Positions 1-11,612 of a DNA stretch of 64,000 bases are shown in pieces. Both the position numbers and the translations under genes were made by a program. Source of the DNA: Lithodes maja (Eukaryota > Arthropoda > Malacostraca > Decapoda > Lithodidae); the NCBI GenBank assembly GCA_037953745.1, contig JBAKBP010007131.1, positions 1 through 64,000 on the forward strand, written 5' to 3'. Each line of letters opens with the position of its first letter. The stretch's first letter is position 1. Below the pieces are notes generated by a model that saw only the letters and a program-made list of their open reading frames with translations, made no database searches and was not told the origin of the DNA.

Positions 1-2
1 GA

Positions 3-2408
3 GGGGAGTTGGAGTGTTATCATTGTCATGAAAAGGGGCACTTTGCAAGAGTCTGTCCTAGCAAACCACCTACAGCAGCTGTGTCTTTGGCCTGCAACAT
101 TGGTGTGTCTCCGAAGTCTTCTGAGTTTGCCCGGGGCAGTTCGTCAGAGGCTGAGGCACAGCCAATGCAGAAGCACCTGGGAGGCTCGAACCCTGCTCAG
201 GATGTTTTTTGCGACCATAGAGGACGGGGTTGCGTGATGTGGGCGGGGCGCAAGCATGGAGTAGAGGTCTTGCGTGATACAGGTGCTTCCCAGACTCTGA
301 TGAATAACTTGACTGGCTACCCTATAAATGCGGCTCGGGTGGTAGTGGTGCAGGGTATTAATGCAACTCGGTCATACCCGCTGGTGCGGTTGGAGTTGGA
401 GGTGGATGGTGTGGCACGTGAATTGGATGTCGGGATTGTGGAGAAACTGCCAGTGGAGGGCGTCGACCTTCTTCTCGGCAACGACTTTGCAATGCCCGCT
501 TCTGAGGTTCTACCCTTAGTCGTTGCCGAGAGGCCGGCCGACGTGAGTAGGGAAGAGCAAGAGTGGGTTGAGCGGTGCCAGACACAACCCATGGCGTGTG
601 TTGTCACCCGAGCTCGGGCAGCTAAAGTGTCACAGCCTAGTCCTCCGTCTTCAGACCAGCAGAGGAACGATCAACAGGAGGAGGCTAAAGCTGGAGTTGG
701 TTTTAAGAGTTTTGACTCGGCGGCTCTCCTGGTTGATTCAGTATTGGCACCTATGTTAGAGTCTGGAGAGGCCCCAGGACCTGTCACAGCTAGTGAGGAG
801 GTAGGGCCGGAAGAGACTCCGGGGCAGCAACGTTACACACGGAGAGAAAAAAGGGTTGCTCAGTTTGATATTGGGGGAGGACTTGGGTTGCTTCGGAAGC
901 ATCTAGACAGGTTGGTTCCCTCAGATATTTGTAAACTGCAGTTGGAGGATCCGGAAGTTCAGAAGTGTGGTAATGGTGCTGTCGAGATCAAACACGAGGA
1001 CGGGGAAGCATGTCATGTGAACCTGTTGGAGGAGTTTGTGAGGCAACCACCTGAGCAGCCTACTGTCCCTGCGTTGGTCTGCCGCGGCCAAGGTGGAGAA
1101 GGAGAGGGGGGCAGTAGGGCACAGGTGGAGGAGAGTAGGGATTGTCATGTCTCGGCGGAGCAGTGGGCGGGGGACACGAGTCTGGTGGCTGTGGAAGCGC
1201 TAGAGCACTTGCCTGAGCAGCAGTGTGCAGCACTCCAGCACCAGCTCGGTTCATACCCCACTGGTCGTGCCGAGCCCCTGAGTCTCACAACTCGGACGGT
1301 GCGAGATGTTCCGCGGGGAGGTCACGTGAATGTTAAAAGACCGTTAGCCTCGTTGTTTCGGTGGTTCAAGGTGGGCGACGAGGCTTTGGCATGGTTGCCA
1401 GGTCAGGGTCGACCCATGGCTGCCATGGGTGGTGGTAAAAAGGAGGACATTGAGCAGATTGGTAAGGTCGGCTGTGGTATCGCAGTGCCCGGTCGTCGCA
1501 TAGCCTCCCAATGCTGCTCTAGTCTAATGCAACAGCCCTACCATAGACCGACTGTATCTGGCCATGTCGCTGAAAGCGGTGATGCTGCGCAGGCAGATGT
1601 CGTCACAAGGTATGCGGGGGTGCGCATGTACGGTATCGGCGGGGAAGCCTTAGCAATAATGAACTATGGGAGTGACTGCACAGGTGGTACTGATTGTCCC
1701 TCTCATGACCTGGCTGTTCTAGGGACGAAGGTGGAGAAGGAGGGAGACTACAGGTTAGAAGCTGCGGTCTCGGCTGGGTTGTGGGAGGGCACTAGGCATG
1801 TTGTTCGTGGAGACAGTGCAAGGCAGTTGTTTACTAGGCTATGGCAGTACTTTCGCATGTTTGTTGCTTCTCCAGGCCTGATGTACGGGGTAGAATCCGA
1901 CATGCAGACTGGAGATAGTGCAAGGCTCAGTTTAATTCCCTACCGTATAAATCCGGCTCGACAACCTATGGTGCAAGCAGAGCTGGATTACGTGTGGATG
2001 AAGGGTCTGAGGGATAAGGAATGTCGTGAGTGGTCGTTGCCTGTAACTTTGTCCGAGCGTGCTAAAGAGGTATGTGGTTTTGTTGTGGACGGGAGTACCT
2101 ACCAGTGCAATGTTATGCCTGACGGACTTAAGAATGCTCTAGCAACGTTTCAGAACCTGATGAATGAAATTGAAAAGGACGATGATGCGCTGGGGCATTT
2201 CGAGGTCTATGTTCCAGCCTATGGTCCGGTCGTTGTAGTTTACCCAGATCATCACCCTCTCAAGATCTTGGACCAGTTTCACAACCGGAATATGAGGCTG
2301 ACCAGGTGGTCACTAAGGTTATTGGTATATAACCTGGACATACGCCATATTGCCGGTTGTGACAACGTGGTTGCAGATGGTCGTTCAAGGGTATATGATC
2401 CTGGGTAA
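3..2408 (+). CDS. family A gag-pro-pol remnant protein, 5' partial
   Basis: The frame is open at the window edge and is the C-terminal two thirds of the 1228-residue protein at 22504-26190; there is no real start here. In order it shows a CCHC zinc knuckle (CYHCHEKGHFARVC), a retropepsin with the active site DTGAS, a short integrase N-terminal piece, an integrase C-terminal scrap, RT scraps (CNVMPDGLKNALATFQNLM) and the end of RNase H (YPDHHPLKILDQFHNRNMRLTRW). The integrase catalytic core and the RT YxDD region are missing. It carries an extra in-frame 34 residues (102 bp) relative to copy 2, flanked by the near-direct repeat ggaga(c/t)agtgcaaggc. It probably makes Gag and protease only; any role for the tail is unknown. 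Confidence 0.85.
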   Translation, partial: GELECYHCHEKGHFARVCPSKPPTAAVSLACNIGVSPKSSEFARGSSSEAEAQPMQKHLGGSNPAQDVFCDHRGRGCVMWAGRKHGVEVLRDTGASQTLMNNLTGYPINAARVVVVQGINATRSYPLVRLELEVDGVARELDVGIVEKLPVEGVDLLLGNDFAMPASEVLPLVVAERPADVSREEQEWVERCQTQPMACVVTRARAAKVSQPSPPSSDQQRNDQQEEAKAGVGFKSFDSAALLVDSVLAPMLESGEAPGPVTASEEVGPEETPGQQRYTRREKRVAQFDIGGGLGLLRKHLDRLVPSDICKLQLEDPEVQKCGNGAVEIKHEDGEACHVNLLEEFVRQPPEQPTVPALVCRGQGGEGEGGSRAQVEESRDCHVSAEQWAGDTSLVAVEALEHLPEQQCAALQHQLGSYPTGRAEPLSLTTRTVRDVPRGGHVNVKRPLASLFRWFKVGDEALAWLPGQGRPMAAMGGGKKEDIEQIGKVGCGIAVPGRRIASQCCSSLMQQPYHRPTVSGHVAESGDAAQADVVTRYAGVRMYGIGGEALAIMNYGSDCTGGTDCPSHDLAVLGTKVEKEGDYRLEAAVSAGLWEGTRHVVRGDSARQLFTRLWQYFRMFVASPGLMYGVESDMQTGDSARLSLIPYRINPARQPMVQAELDYVWMKGLRDKECREWSLPVTLSERAKEVCGFVVDGSTYQCNVMPDGLKNALATFQNLMNEIEKDDDALGHFEVYVPAYGPVVVVYPDHHPLKILDQFHNRNMRLTRWSLRLLVYNLDIRHIAGCDNVVADGRSRVYDPG

Positions 2409-2889
2409 ATTGACACACGGGTAGCCTCCTGCTTTAGTTTGAATAGTATTTTGCGCTTGGTGCTTGTTGGCTCGCGGTTGTAGCCCAGCGTATTGGGTCG
2501 TAAAGCAGGAGTTGAGCGTTTGGTATAGAAGAAAATAGGCTGCCCTTATAGTGCAGCCGGGAAAAACATATTAAAATATAAAAATCATAAAAACTCTTTC
2601 TTTTTGATATAGATAATTGTATAAGTTTGTCATAGCCTATTGAGTTTGAGTAGTCCACGAACTATCAAACGGCTGAGCTGCTGTAAGCTCGCTCTGGGAG
2701 CATGATATTGTGTCTTTTGCTATTGTTGGGAGGAGTTATAAAATGTGATTTTTTTTTTTTATAAGATGTGTTTTAGTGATAAACTCAGCTTTGTTTTAGT
2801 GCCATGCGGTCGCTGGGTGTGAGGGGCTTGATGGGGTTCTGTGTGTCAGATTTTAGCTCAGGGTTGAGCAAGTAAAATCTTGGGGGAGG
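2409..2889 (+). other. family A 3' untranslated region and polypurine tract
   Basis: This non-coding stretch lies between the pol stop and the LTR. It ends in the purine run cttgggggagg (2879-2889) directly before the LTR TG. The same tract precedes the 3' LTRs at 26674 and 43426, as expected for the plus-strand primer. Confidence 0.75.
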
Positions 2890-4744
2890 TGTGACGCATG
2901 TCGAGTATGAGCATGCTGTACAGAACGCCCAGTCATGCCCCACTCTCGCTAGGATCGTCAGGGCAGGAACTTTGGCTGTAGTCTGTGTAGAGTTTCCTAA
3001 CTTAGTTTATGTGAGCCGTTGTACTATAAGTATTATAAATATGTATTTTGTTTTCATCTGAGTCAACGAGTTCTATTTTATATCATTAGTTATAAGTGTT
3101 GTGTGTGGGACTTATTTGTAATGATGAGAGGAGAGAGAGAGAAATTGCGTGGCGAGGACCAGTGAGTGCACCACGCGGGCAGGTAGGCCTAATTCCCTCC
3201 TCCCTCCTCCCTCTTCAGCGCGTGGGAAATCCTTTGTCGATCCCAGATTGAGAGAGAATATTACGTAATGATTGCTAGTGGGCGGTCCTTAGTAGTTGGC
3301 GATATGCTCACTAGAGGGCCGAGTATAAAAAGGGAAGTCTAGCCGCATTTTCCTCAGAACTCATTAGGCAGAGCGACTTCTCATATCCCTTGCAACTATA
3401 TATATTCTTCCGACTGATGTGAACTTTCCCTACTCTCTGTACCCCCTAACTTCTTCTTTTCCTGAACCCTTTTTAACCTCAATGACCCCTTTGGTGCAGA
3501 TTTAGTCAGCCAAAGTATTATCGCTTGAGTTCTCACGAGATATATGCCTATTAGAATAGCCTATTTTGGAAGGGATAACTAGAATAGGATTGATTAATGT
3601 TTGTTGCACTCGTATATGCATTTCCCTGTGTATGATTATTCATGTTCCTGTTTTCTGCTGATCTAGGTGATGCTAGACTGGGGTGAGGCTACTAGAGTTG
3701 TGATTCCCTATGTGTATTAGGTTTTGTTGAACCTGTACAATCGCAACGGAGACTTGGGAAGCCTAGGTGGTCTTTCTGACTGTGTACCTTGTGAGCTTAG
3801 CGCTGTGTTGCGAGTGAGGGCTTTTGCCTCTGCCACCCAGCACTGTGCTAACTCGTTTGCTTGACTTTGAGAGGATCGCCAGGAGAGAACCAGATACTAG
3901 TGATCTGGATCTCTCAAGAGAGCATCCCGTCAATTAACGTAATTTGGCCGCACAGCCTTAAGGACCTCGCTAGGCTACGAGCCGCTTGCTCAGCCATTGT
4001 TTCCTAGCCTACTACATCCCAGCTAGACTTTGCTCGGTCAGCAGATACAGCATAGTATTGAAGCTTCCCTTATGTATGTTATTGTTTATGCACTATTGAT
4101 TTCATGTGTGGCACGCATAGCTACTTTAGAGATTAGTGGCCCCCGAGCACAATCCTAGTAGGCTATTGCCAGTGCATTGTCGGAGTACTTCTTTTATATG
4201 TTTGCCATTTACTACTGTCTATTCTTATAATTCTTCTTATGTCAATTTAAAGCCTTTAATATTAGTTAATTGCCAGTGTGTTGCTTATTGAATTGCTGTT
4301 CAAAATCCGATACTTACTTCTTACGAGTATCCGAGAAGCATCTAACTTTATCAGAAGATTCCTTGCTCGATGCTCGAGGACTATTGTTTAACGTAACGTA
4401 ATAGTGGCGATCCGAAGTAGAGGGTGGAGGACTTCTTAAGTTCTTAGTCAAGGGTGGATTACTTCGGCTTCGGCCAACACTATTCTTTGGTGTTGTTGTA
4501 TTTACTTCTTTGTTTGATTGTTGACCAGACTAGATAACTCCCGTCTCTTTATTAGTCTGTTGTGAAACGCTAGTACCGAGTTCTTGTATACCCCGTTATA
4601 GAAGATAGAACTCTGGAGGGTATTGGTGTTTTTTGTTCGGCTGGCAGTACTCTGGGGTTGGGATCGTGTGTTTCCGTTGTGGCAGCGAGCCATACTCGAG
4701 TCCTGTGTGAGAGCCCTAGTGTACCCGTGTGCCCGGTCGTAACA
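2890..4744 (+). repeat. family A 3' LTR (copy 1)
   Basis: It starts TGTGACGCATGTCG and ends CCCGGTCGTAACA, homologous over its length to both LTRs of copy 2. A TATA box (GTATAAAAAG, about 3323-3332) marks the likely Pol II promoter. A 33-nt hairpin-forming segment lies at 3883-3915. Confidence 0.93.
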
Positions 4745-4867
4745 GCGTGTATACAGTAAGTATTCATATGTATGCACAATTAAGTATATGTCGGAGGCAT
4801 GTTTGGTCGTTAGTTTGAGGAGGAAAAGTAGGACGAGGGCTTTCACAAACAGAGTAACCTTTATTAT

Positions 4868-4912
4868 TGGCCAGACGTTTCGACATATTAGGTATAGGTC
4901 ATCCTTAGTGGA
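4868..4912 (-). ncRNA. hammerhead-ribozyme-like motif (Penelope-type context)
   Basis: On the minus strand the sequence reads GGATGA, then a short stem-loop (ACCTAT pairs with ATATGT with one mismatch), then CGAAACGTCTGG, followed by CAATAATAAAGG. This resembles the CUGAUGA - stem II - GAAAC core of hammerhead motifs carried by Penelope-like elements and related retroelements. The CUGAUGA box is degenerate (AGGATGA), so activity is doubtful. No Penelope RT is present nearby. Confidence 0.4.
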
Positions 4913-5240
4913 TCTGTTATATCACAAAAACATTCCCAATTATATATAGTTTTTCTTTAAATGAACATTAAAATATGTAATGAACCTCGATAGATTCTAG
5001 AGTTACTAAATACAATTAAATCTAAAATACATACCTTAATGCTAGTATGATCGTAACATTGTATGATGGTTTTTAATGAGACTACATAAGATATAATTAT
5101 TCTGAAGGAATCATAAATTATATGAATGCTATGGACAAACGAATTAATAGTGATACTATAACATTAATCACGAAAATATCAATATGTAGGGTAATCATAA
5201 AAAAATATAAAATAATTAATAAAATACTATATGATGAAAA
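4913..5240. other. AT-rich sequence without recognised feature
   Basis: No coding frame, inverted repeat or family match is visible in this AT-rich stretch. Confidence 0.5.
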
Positions 5241-5735
5241 CTTGCTATTTGACGCTGCCTTGGTATGCAACTGACGAGGCTGGTGAGGAGCGATTAAGTG
5301 ACAAAAGGGACTCTACTAGTCCTACCCGTGACCTGTTTTGGCGCCACACCAAAGTCGGCCACAGCATACATGGTGGAGCAGAGTTATGGCATGACTTCAT
5401 TGTTCTATAGTCCAAGTTGCCTAATGGCGGCTCACTGGCAGTGAATGTTACCCCCGAGATCCAGATCTGGCGCCTTGGGGCTGGCTCGTCTGAAGGGATC
5501 CAGAGGGTACAGTGCACAGTGTTTCCCCAGACTGGCACTATCTGCCTAAGAGTATAGGGACCTGGTGGTAGCGCTCCAGAAGCTGTCCTGTCATTAAGTG
5601 TATATTATCAGGCCAGTCATAGTGTCGTGTAAGCTCACACGGTGCGTCCCTGCGGCTGGTTCTGGTGGAGTGCTGAGTATGACTGATAAAACTATGGATA
5701 AACCATGCTAGTCTGATGTCCAAAAAATGCACAGT
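5241..5735. other. unassigned sequence upstream of RTE endonuclease remnant
   Basis: It is more GC-rich than the DNA to its left. It could be the 5' region of the RTE LINE that follows, but I see no motif proving it. The open frames here have no recognisable domain. Confidence 0.3.
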
Positions 5736-6762
5736 AGGATAGAATGCACCCGCACAGGAGGATGGAATGCTGTCGCATGTTCAGTCTTGCATAGCATATG
5801 AACTGTGGAAGTATTTGGAAGTAGAAGAGTGGATGTGTGCTGCGCCCAGGAAAACCGATGGAAGGGGTGTGGTGCACAGTGGGTAGTTGGAGAAAACATG
5901 AGATTCCAGAGTTATTGGAAGGGATATGAATCTGGAAAAGTGAAAGGAGGAGTGGGTGTCCTAGTATCCAAGGAGTGGGAGTAGAGTGTGAATGAAATAG
6001 AGACCAAATGGAAGATTGATTGTATTGAAATTGAAAGTTGGTGAAAAAATTATGAATGTGATATCGGCATATGCCCCACTGGTTGGCTTAAAGCGAGAGG
6101 GGTCCTCTGGAAAGACCTGATCAGTATCGTTTCAGACCTCTTGGAGAATGATATCACAGTTGTAGGTGAAGACCTTAATGAGTATGTTTTTTTTTTTTTT
6201 TTTTTTTTTTTCTATATTCCAACTACTCCCTCAAGGCATAGGCTGAGAGCCTGTACATTCCACCGCTCAACACAGTGAAGCCCGTGAGGTCTTGTTCCAG
6301 TCTGGGGAGGGAGACATGTGAAGCATCCACCATGGCTCGAAGCAGCTCCATCTCTGAAGCGGCCGGATGCTTCGCCCAAGTGCTTCACCGTCTCACTCTC
6401 CAGACTCAGACCCTCACTCTCAGAACGCCACCTATTAAGCAGTGAACTCACTAGGCATTGTCCCCCTGTAACATATTTTGAATATGGGAATATTCATACA
6501 GTGTTATTTAATCAGGGAACAATGAGGGTATTTTTTTGGCATTTCGGTGGGCTTTGTGGTAATGCACTGATACGAGGTACAGCACAAATTCAATCCCAAT
6601 AATATCTTCCCATTGACATATCGGGATTTGAACCCGGGCCCATTGGATTACCAATCCAGTGGCATGACCACTCCACCACACCTCCCCTATGGGAAGAGCA
6701 TGTGCTGATGGGTACAAAGATGTGCAAGGTAGAAAATGGCACGGAAGAAGAAATTTAGAAGG
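5736..6762 (+). pseudogene. RTE-clade LINE endonuclease remnant, split by a SINE
   Basis: Conceptual reading (with frame breaks and stops) gives ENRWKGCGA, VVGENMRFQSYWKG, GGVGVLVSKEW, ISAYAP-like and VVGEDLNE. These are landmarks of the apurinic endonuclease domain of RTE-type LINEs. The frame resumes after the SINE at 6688 with GRACADGY and HGRRNLEGD, then switches abruptly near 6762 to a Jockey-type LINE. RT parts of the same clade are at 41791-43247 and 58133-59463. Stops and frameshifts show it is dead. Confidence 0.72.
6187..6687 (-). mobile_element. tRNA-derived SINE, copy 1
   Basis: On the minus strand it starts with a tRNA-like head (GGGGAGGTGTGGTGGAGTGG as box A region, GGTTCAAATCC as box B; anticodon loop TTGGTAA, anticodon GGT, threonine-like). 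A unique body of about 400 bp follows and it ends in poly-A (poly-T at 6187-6211). A short TATG occurs on both sides (6183-6186, 6688-6691). It sits inside the RTE endonuclease remnant. Three other copies are at 11082, 46511 and 61632. Confidence 0.9.
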
Positions 6763-9044
6763 CGACCATAAACTTATCTCTGTCACCTGTTCTATCTCTC
6801 CAGTACAGCCACCCGATCCTCCCAGCCGGAAGCGCTTGTGGCAATTTGGCGCTGTCGACTGGGAGGCTCTCCGGCAGTACTTCTTTGATTTCCCATGGAA
6901 TGATTATTTCTTCCATGGCCGGGGATCCTTGGAGAGTGCTGAACGCGTTACCAAGGTAATCTTATTGGGCATGGAGGCATACATTCCATCTTCTTTCTCT
7001 CAGACTAATGCTATCAAATCTTGGTTTACTCACGCTTGTTTTACTGCTGTCCGCAATAAGGAGGAAGCATTCAAACGGTACGGATGCCTAAAATCTCAAG
7101 AATCTCCTTCTTCCTATGTTTCTGCCCGGAATCAAGCCAAATATGTTCTTCGTCTTGCCAAACACTCTTTCATTAATAATAAATGCGCTGAACTATCCAA
7201 CTCTAGCTCTTCCCAAGCTTTCTGGCATCTACCCAAAAACCTCTCCAACAATTTTTCTTCCTCGTCTTTCCCTCCCCTTTTCCACTCTGGTGGCACAACC
7301 ATCACTTCTTCCTCTGACAAAGCTGAACTCTTCTCTCAAACTTTCGCTAGAAACTCCACTTTGGATGATTCTGGTGCTATTCCTCCCTCTCCACCCCTCT
7401 CTCTCCTACTAATGCGTAATATCCTAATTTCTTCTAAAAATATACTTTCTACCCTCTCTGGACTTGATACAAAGAAGGCATACGGTCCGGATAGTATTCC
7501 TCCTGTTGTACTAAAAAACTGTGCTTTCGTGCTGACTCCCTGCCTAGGCAATCTCTTTCGTCTCTGTTCCTCCTCTAACGTCTTCCCTTCTTGCTGGAAG
7601 TTTGCTCCCATTCAACCTGTCCCAAAGAAGGGTGACCACTCTCATCCTTCCAACTATTGTCCAATTGCTCTCATCTCTTGTATCTCTAAAGTTTTTGAAA
7701 CTATTCTTACTTCCAAATTTCTTAAGCATTTATCTTCTCATAATCTAATATCGGATCGCCAGTACGGCTTCCTTATGGGTCGCTCTACTGGCAATCTTCT
7801 TTCATATCTTACTAACTCTTGGTCATCCTCCTTTCAGGACTTCGGTGAGATCTTGTCTATTGTGTTAGACTTATCGAAGGCCTTCGATAGAGTCTGGCAC
7901 AAATCTCTAATTTCTAAACTACCCTACTTCGGTTTATATCCCTCCATCTGTACATCTATCTCTAATTTCCTTTCCGTTCGTTCCATAGCTGCAGTTGTGG
8001 ACGGCCATCATTCACTTCCTCATCCTATCAACTCCGGTGTTCCTCAGGGATCTTTCCTATCTCCTATACTCTTTCTAAATTTCATAAATGATCTTCTTAA
8101 TTGTACCTCCAGTCCTATCCATTCATGTGCAGACGACTCTACCTTACACTATTCAATTAGTTTCCCAGAACGCCCCAGCAAGCAATCCATCAAAAACAAA
8201 GGTAATGAAGCCATAGAACACTTATCTTCTGATCTAACTACCATATCCAATTGGGGCAGAGAAAACCTTGTTACCTTTAATGCTTTCAAAACCCACTTTC
8301 TCCATCTATCTACCCGCCGTGAACTCCCAGCGGACTTTCCCTAATTCTTCAACAATACAAAAATCAACGCTTCATCTTCTCTCAGTATTCTTGGTGTCTC
8401 TTTTCTTCTGCTCTCTCTTGGAGGGACCATATTACCAGTCTTGCTAAGACGGCCTCCCAGAAGCTGGTGTGTTCAACCGCCTCAAGGGGTTCGTTTATCC
8501 CTGCGCAGCTTCTTGCTCTGTACAGGGGCACAGTGCGTCCTTTGTATTGAGTATTGTTCACATGTGTGGGGAGGATCCTCTCACACAGCACTTCTAGACA
8601 AAGTAGAAAGGAAAGCCTTTCGTATCATTAACTCCCGTCCACTCACCGACTCTGCAATCTCTCTCTATTCGCCGCAATATTGCATCTCTCTATTCTATCA
8701 CTACTACAATAATCAGTGTTCCTCAGAGCTCTCTCATTGCATACCACCTCCTCTACGTAGGGTACGTAGTACCCGTTTCGCAACACAATCCCACCCCTAC
8801 TCTATACAACTCTCCAACTCAAGAGTGAAACATTACTCCCACTCATTCTTCTATTCAACAGCTGAGCTGTGGAACTCTCTTCCTAAATCCATCTTTCCCT
8901 CATCCTATGACTTAAATTGTGTCAAACTCCGTGTGTCCAGAAATATTGGCTCGAACTTTCCTTGGCTTTGGCCCAGTCACTCTTTTAACTCTGGGGAGGC
9001 ACTCGTCACAGGCAGTTTTGCGTTTTGTCTCCCTCATCCAAATT
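6762..9044 (+). pseudogene. Jockey/I-type LINE, 5' truncated, broken ORF2
   Basis: An open stretch to 8344 carries the end of an endonuclease-like region (DHKLISVTCS, FPWNDYFF) and reverse transcriptase motifs: KKAYGPDSIP, PVPKKGD, LDLSKAFDRVWH, SGVPQGSFLSPILF and the catalytic CADDS (usual form FADDT or YADDT). A stop at 8342 and frame changes precede the C-terminal part at about 8441-9046 (EYCSHVWGGS, KVERKAFRI, AELWNSLPKSIFP). The copy is 5' truncated inside the RTE remnant and ends in poly-A and TA repeats. It is inactive as seen. The exact clade within the Jockey superfamily is not settled by eye. Confidence 0.88.
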
Positions 9045-9222
<178 letters not shown>

Positions 9223-10005
9223 CTGTATATATATCAGTCAAAATGGAAAAAACTCAAAATGTATTACTTAAAACAAATTTAAGCAGGCAGAGGATACTGG
9301 GTTACTGAGGGAAGGCTTAAGATTGTGAATATATAAGAATTCGAGGAATCCTAAAACTACGTTACTACTGAAATTATTAATTTTCAAATTATTTATCTAG
9401 ACTGAAATATTACAATGATAAGCATGATCCCCTACCACGGAGTGGGGAGGGGACTAAAAATGTAGACTTGTCCTGCCCCACGTACCTCAGTGTTCGTTAT
9501 CTCGTGTGTTGACAGCTCTGGTCGTGCTCCAATATATCTTGCTTGGCAACTAGGCCATGTGTAGTTATACAAAAGTTACGAACGCAGTGGGGTCGCCATT
9601 TTGAAGTGGGTTTGAAGTGGAAAAAGTACTGTATTTTAAAGTTACTTTTATGAATAAACCAGAACTCAGTTTGTGAATAGAATTTAGTTAGATTCTTCTG
9701 TACTGCCTTTTCAATGTTTGTAGATATATCGACTAGGTTTGAAAATTATAAATAAATTACCTCCTTCGGCTCGGCTCGGTAGTGTAGTGAAAAGATGTAT
9801 GGCTTCATCTATGAAGAATTTTAAAAAAATAGAAACAATGTCAAAGCTGCACATGCAAGAATTCACCAGCAGCCTGTAATCCATAAGGTATTACGAGACT
9901 TCGTTATCAATTTATATACCGTGAATTCGTTAATTGTGAAGTGTTAACGAATCCTGTATGTCCCTCAAAGTGTATTTTTTTTTTTTTTTTTGTACACAGT
10001 ACCAA
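9223..10005. other. no recognised feature
   Basis: AT-rich sequence without a supported gene. A poly-T run of about 17 lies at 9975-9991, just before a TTAA MITE. Confidence 0.5.
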
Positions 10006-10009
10006 TTAA

Positions 10010-10425
10010 CCCACTGGATACCAGCGACGCTCGACAATGTATGTAATGCTAAACCCCAGCGCCGCATACATATGGTGCGTCGCGGTTAATTACTCCGGTC
10101 AAATAGCACCTAGAGGGCTCAGATTTGTATGGGAACTGTGTAAGTATCCCACACAACAAGGTCGATGGTTGAAAACCCTCAAAGTCCAGCCGCTTGTGCG
10201 TGAGCACGCAAAAACCTGTTTTTGCATGTTTTGCCTACCCCTTTCCCCTCTTGTAATTCCGACTTTCGGGCGCCACGTAGGATCCCATATTGACCTAGGG
10301 GATCGTTTTTTTGTGGTTTTTCCTTTATTTCTAACCCATTCCTGGTGTTTTTTGAAAGAAAACAAATTTGCAACCTGCTGGTCCTGGGGTGTACATTTAT
10401 TATTAATTAGCTGGTGCTCAGTGGG
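10010..10425. mobile_element. TTAA-type (piggyBac-like) MITE, 416 bp
   Basis: The left end is TTAA followed by CCCACTGGATACCAGC. The right end is GCTGGTGCTCAGTGGG followed by TTAT (a probable mutated TTAA). The ends form imperfect inverted repeats. TTAA targets with CCC...GGG ends are typical of piggyBac-mobilised elements. The 172-residue open frame inside has no recognised domain and I do not call it a gene. Confidence 0.72.
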
Positions 10426-10429
10426 TTAT

Positions 10430-10883
10430 GAGAACATTTTTTATATACTACAGTACACGATTACGGATATTAGCTTTAATCGCGATGGGGAGTACAGTTT
10501 TTCGCCTGGTAATGGTCAACAGTTATTAAAAACCTTAAAAAGTGAAGAATATTAGTTTTAAGTAGTTATTCAGTTTAAAATCTGCATGTAAAAATGCTTC
10601 AAGAAAAAAATAATTCTTACGTGCAACTAAAAAGCTATACACTACAAATATTGTCAAAGTCTAAAACCAGAAGATTATGTTAAGACTTGCAAAACAACTC
10701 GACATTTAATCATTTCAGACCTTCTTCAAACTATTGATCTTAATGGCATAATTGTCCATAGGCTATTAATAATGATTAATTTCAAAAATATATATTCACG
10801 AAGTAGAGTTGGTCAAAAGTGCCAAATGCCACGGGAATTAATGGGATGCTACACAAGTATAATTGTTCCACTACAACTTCCAA
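10430..10883. other. no recognised feature
   Basis: AT-rich sequence with no supported gene or repeat. Confidence 0.5.
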
Positions 10884-10968
10884 CCAAAGACATTAAAAAT
10901 ACTGTACTTATAATATAAGTACCGTATTTTTAATGTCTTTGGTCTTTTAAGTTTATATTATAAACTTA
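10884..10968. repeat. two adjacent near-perfect palindromes
   Basis: Positions 10884-10942 form a 59-bp inverted repeat without a spacer (arms begin CCAAAGACATTAAAAATAC) with one mismatched pair. It is followed at about 10947-10968 by a second short palindrome centred on TTTATATTATAAA. Both could extrude as cruciforms or fold as hairpins in RNA. Confidence 0.85.
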
Positions 10969-11036
10969 AACCGGTGTGCATGTTATTAAGTGCATGAGTT
11001 AACGTTTAAATCAAGTGTAGTATAAGTTTGAGTTGC

Positions 11037-11038
<2 letters not shown>

Positions 11039-11074
<36 letters not shown>
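11039..11074. repeat. (TA)n microsatellite
   Basis: About 36 bp of TA dinucleotides immediately before a SINE, perhaps its insertion target. Confidence 0.9.
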
Positions 11075-11077
<3 letters not shown>

Positions 11078-11081
11078 TGGT

Positions 11082-11612
11082 GAGGTGTGGTGGAGTGGTC
11101 TTGCCACTGGCCTGGTAATCCAAAGGTCCCGGGTTCAAATCCCGATGTATCAATGGGAAGATATTATTGGGATGGAATTTGTGCTGTACCTAGTATCAGT
11201 GCATTACCACAAAGCCCACCGAAACGTCAATAAAATACCCTCATTGTTCCCTGATTAAATAGCACTGTATGAATATTCCCATATTCAAAATATGCTATAG
11301 GGGTGCAATGCCTGGTGAGTTATCTGCTCAACAGGTGGCGTTGTGTGTGTGTAAGTGTGAGAGTCCGAGTGTAGAGGGTGAGACAGTGAAGCACGGGAAC
11401 GAGATGGCTTCAGAGATGGGGTCGTTTCGGGCCATGAGTGAGCACCGTGCCTCATGTGAAGGCAAGATGGCAGGTGCTCGTTGTACTCTACGTGCTTCAC
11501 ATGTCTCACTCCCTAGACTGGAACAAGACCTCACGGGCTTCACTGTTCATTGTAAAGCGGTGAATGTTAAGGCTCTCAGCCTATGCCCGAGAGGAAGTAA
11601 GTTGGAATATAG

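Larger units (their letters stand above)
1..4744 (+). mobile_element. Gmr1-like LTR retrotransposon, family A, copy 1 (5' part outside window)
   Basis: The window opens inside the gag-pol frame of an LTR element and runs through its 3' untranslated stretch, a purine tract (cttgggggagg, 2879-2889) and a full LTR (2890-4744, TGTGACGC to GTAACA). The same family recurs complete at 20446-28516. The 5' LTR lies outside the window, so no target duplication can be checked. The LTR is 1855 bp against 1843 bp in the second copy, with many scattered differences, so this is a separate and more diverged insertion. Confidence 0.93.

Noticed and set aside
6590..6687. Functional tRNA-Thr gene
   Set aside because: It is the head of a SINE present four times with poly-A tails.
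10037..10555. 172-codon frame across the 416-bp MITE
   Set aside because: It crosses the MITE edge and shows no domain.
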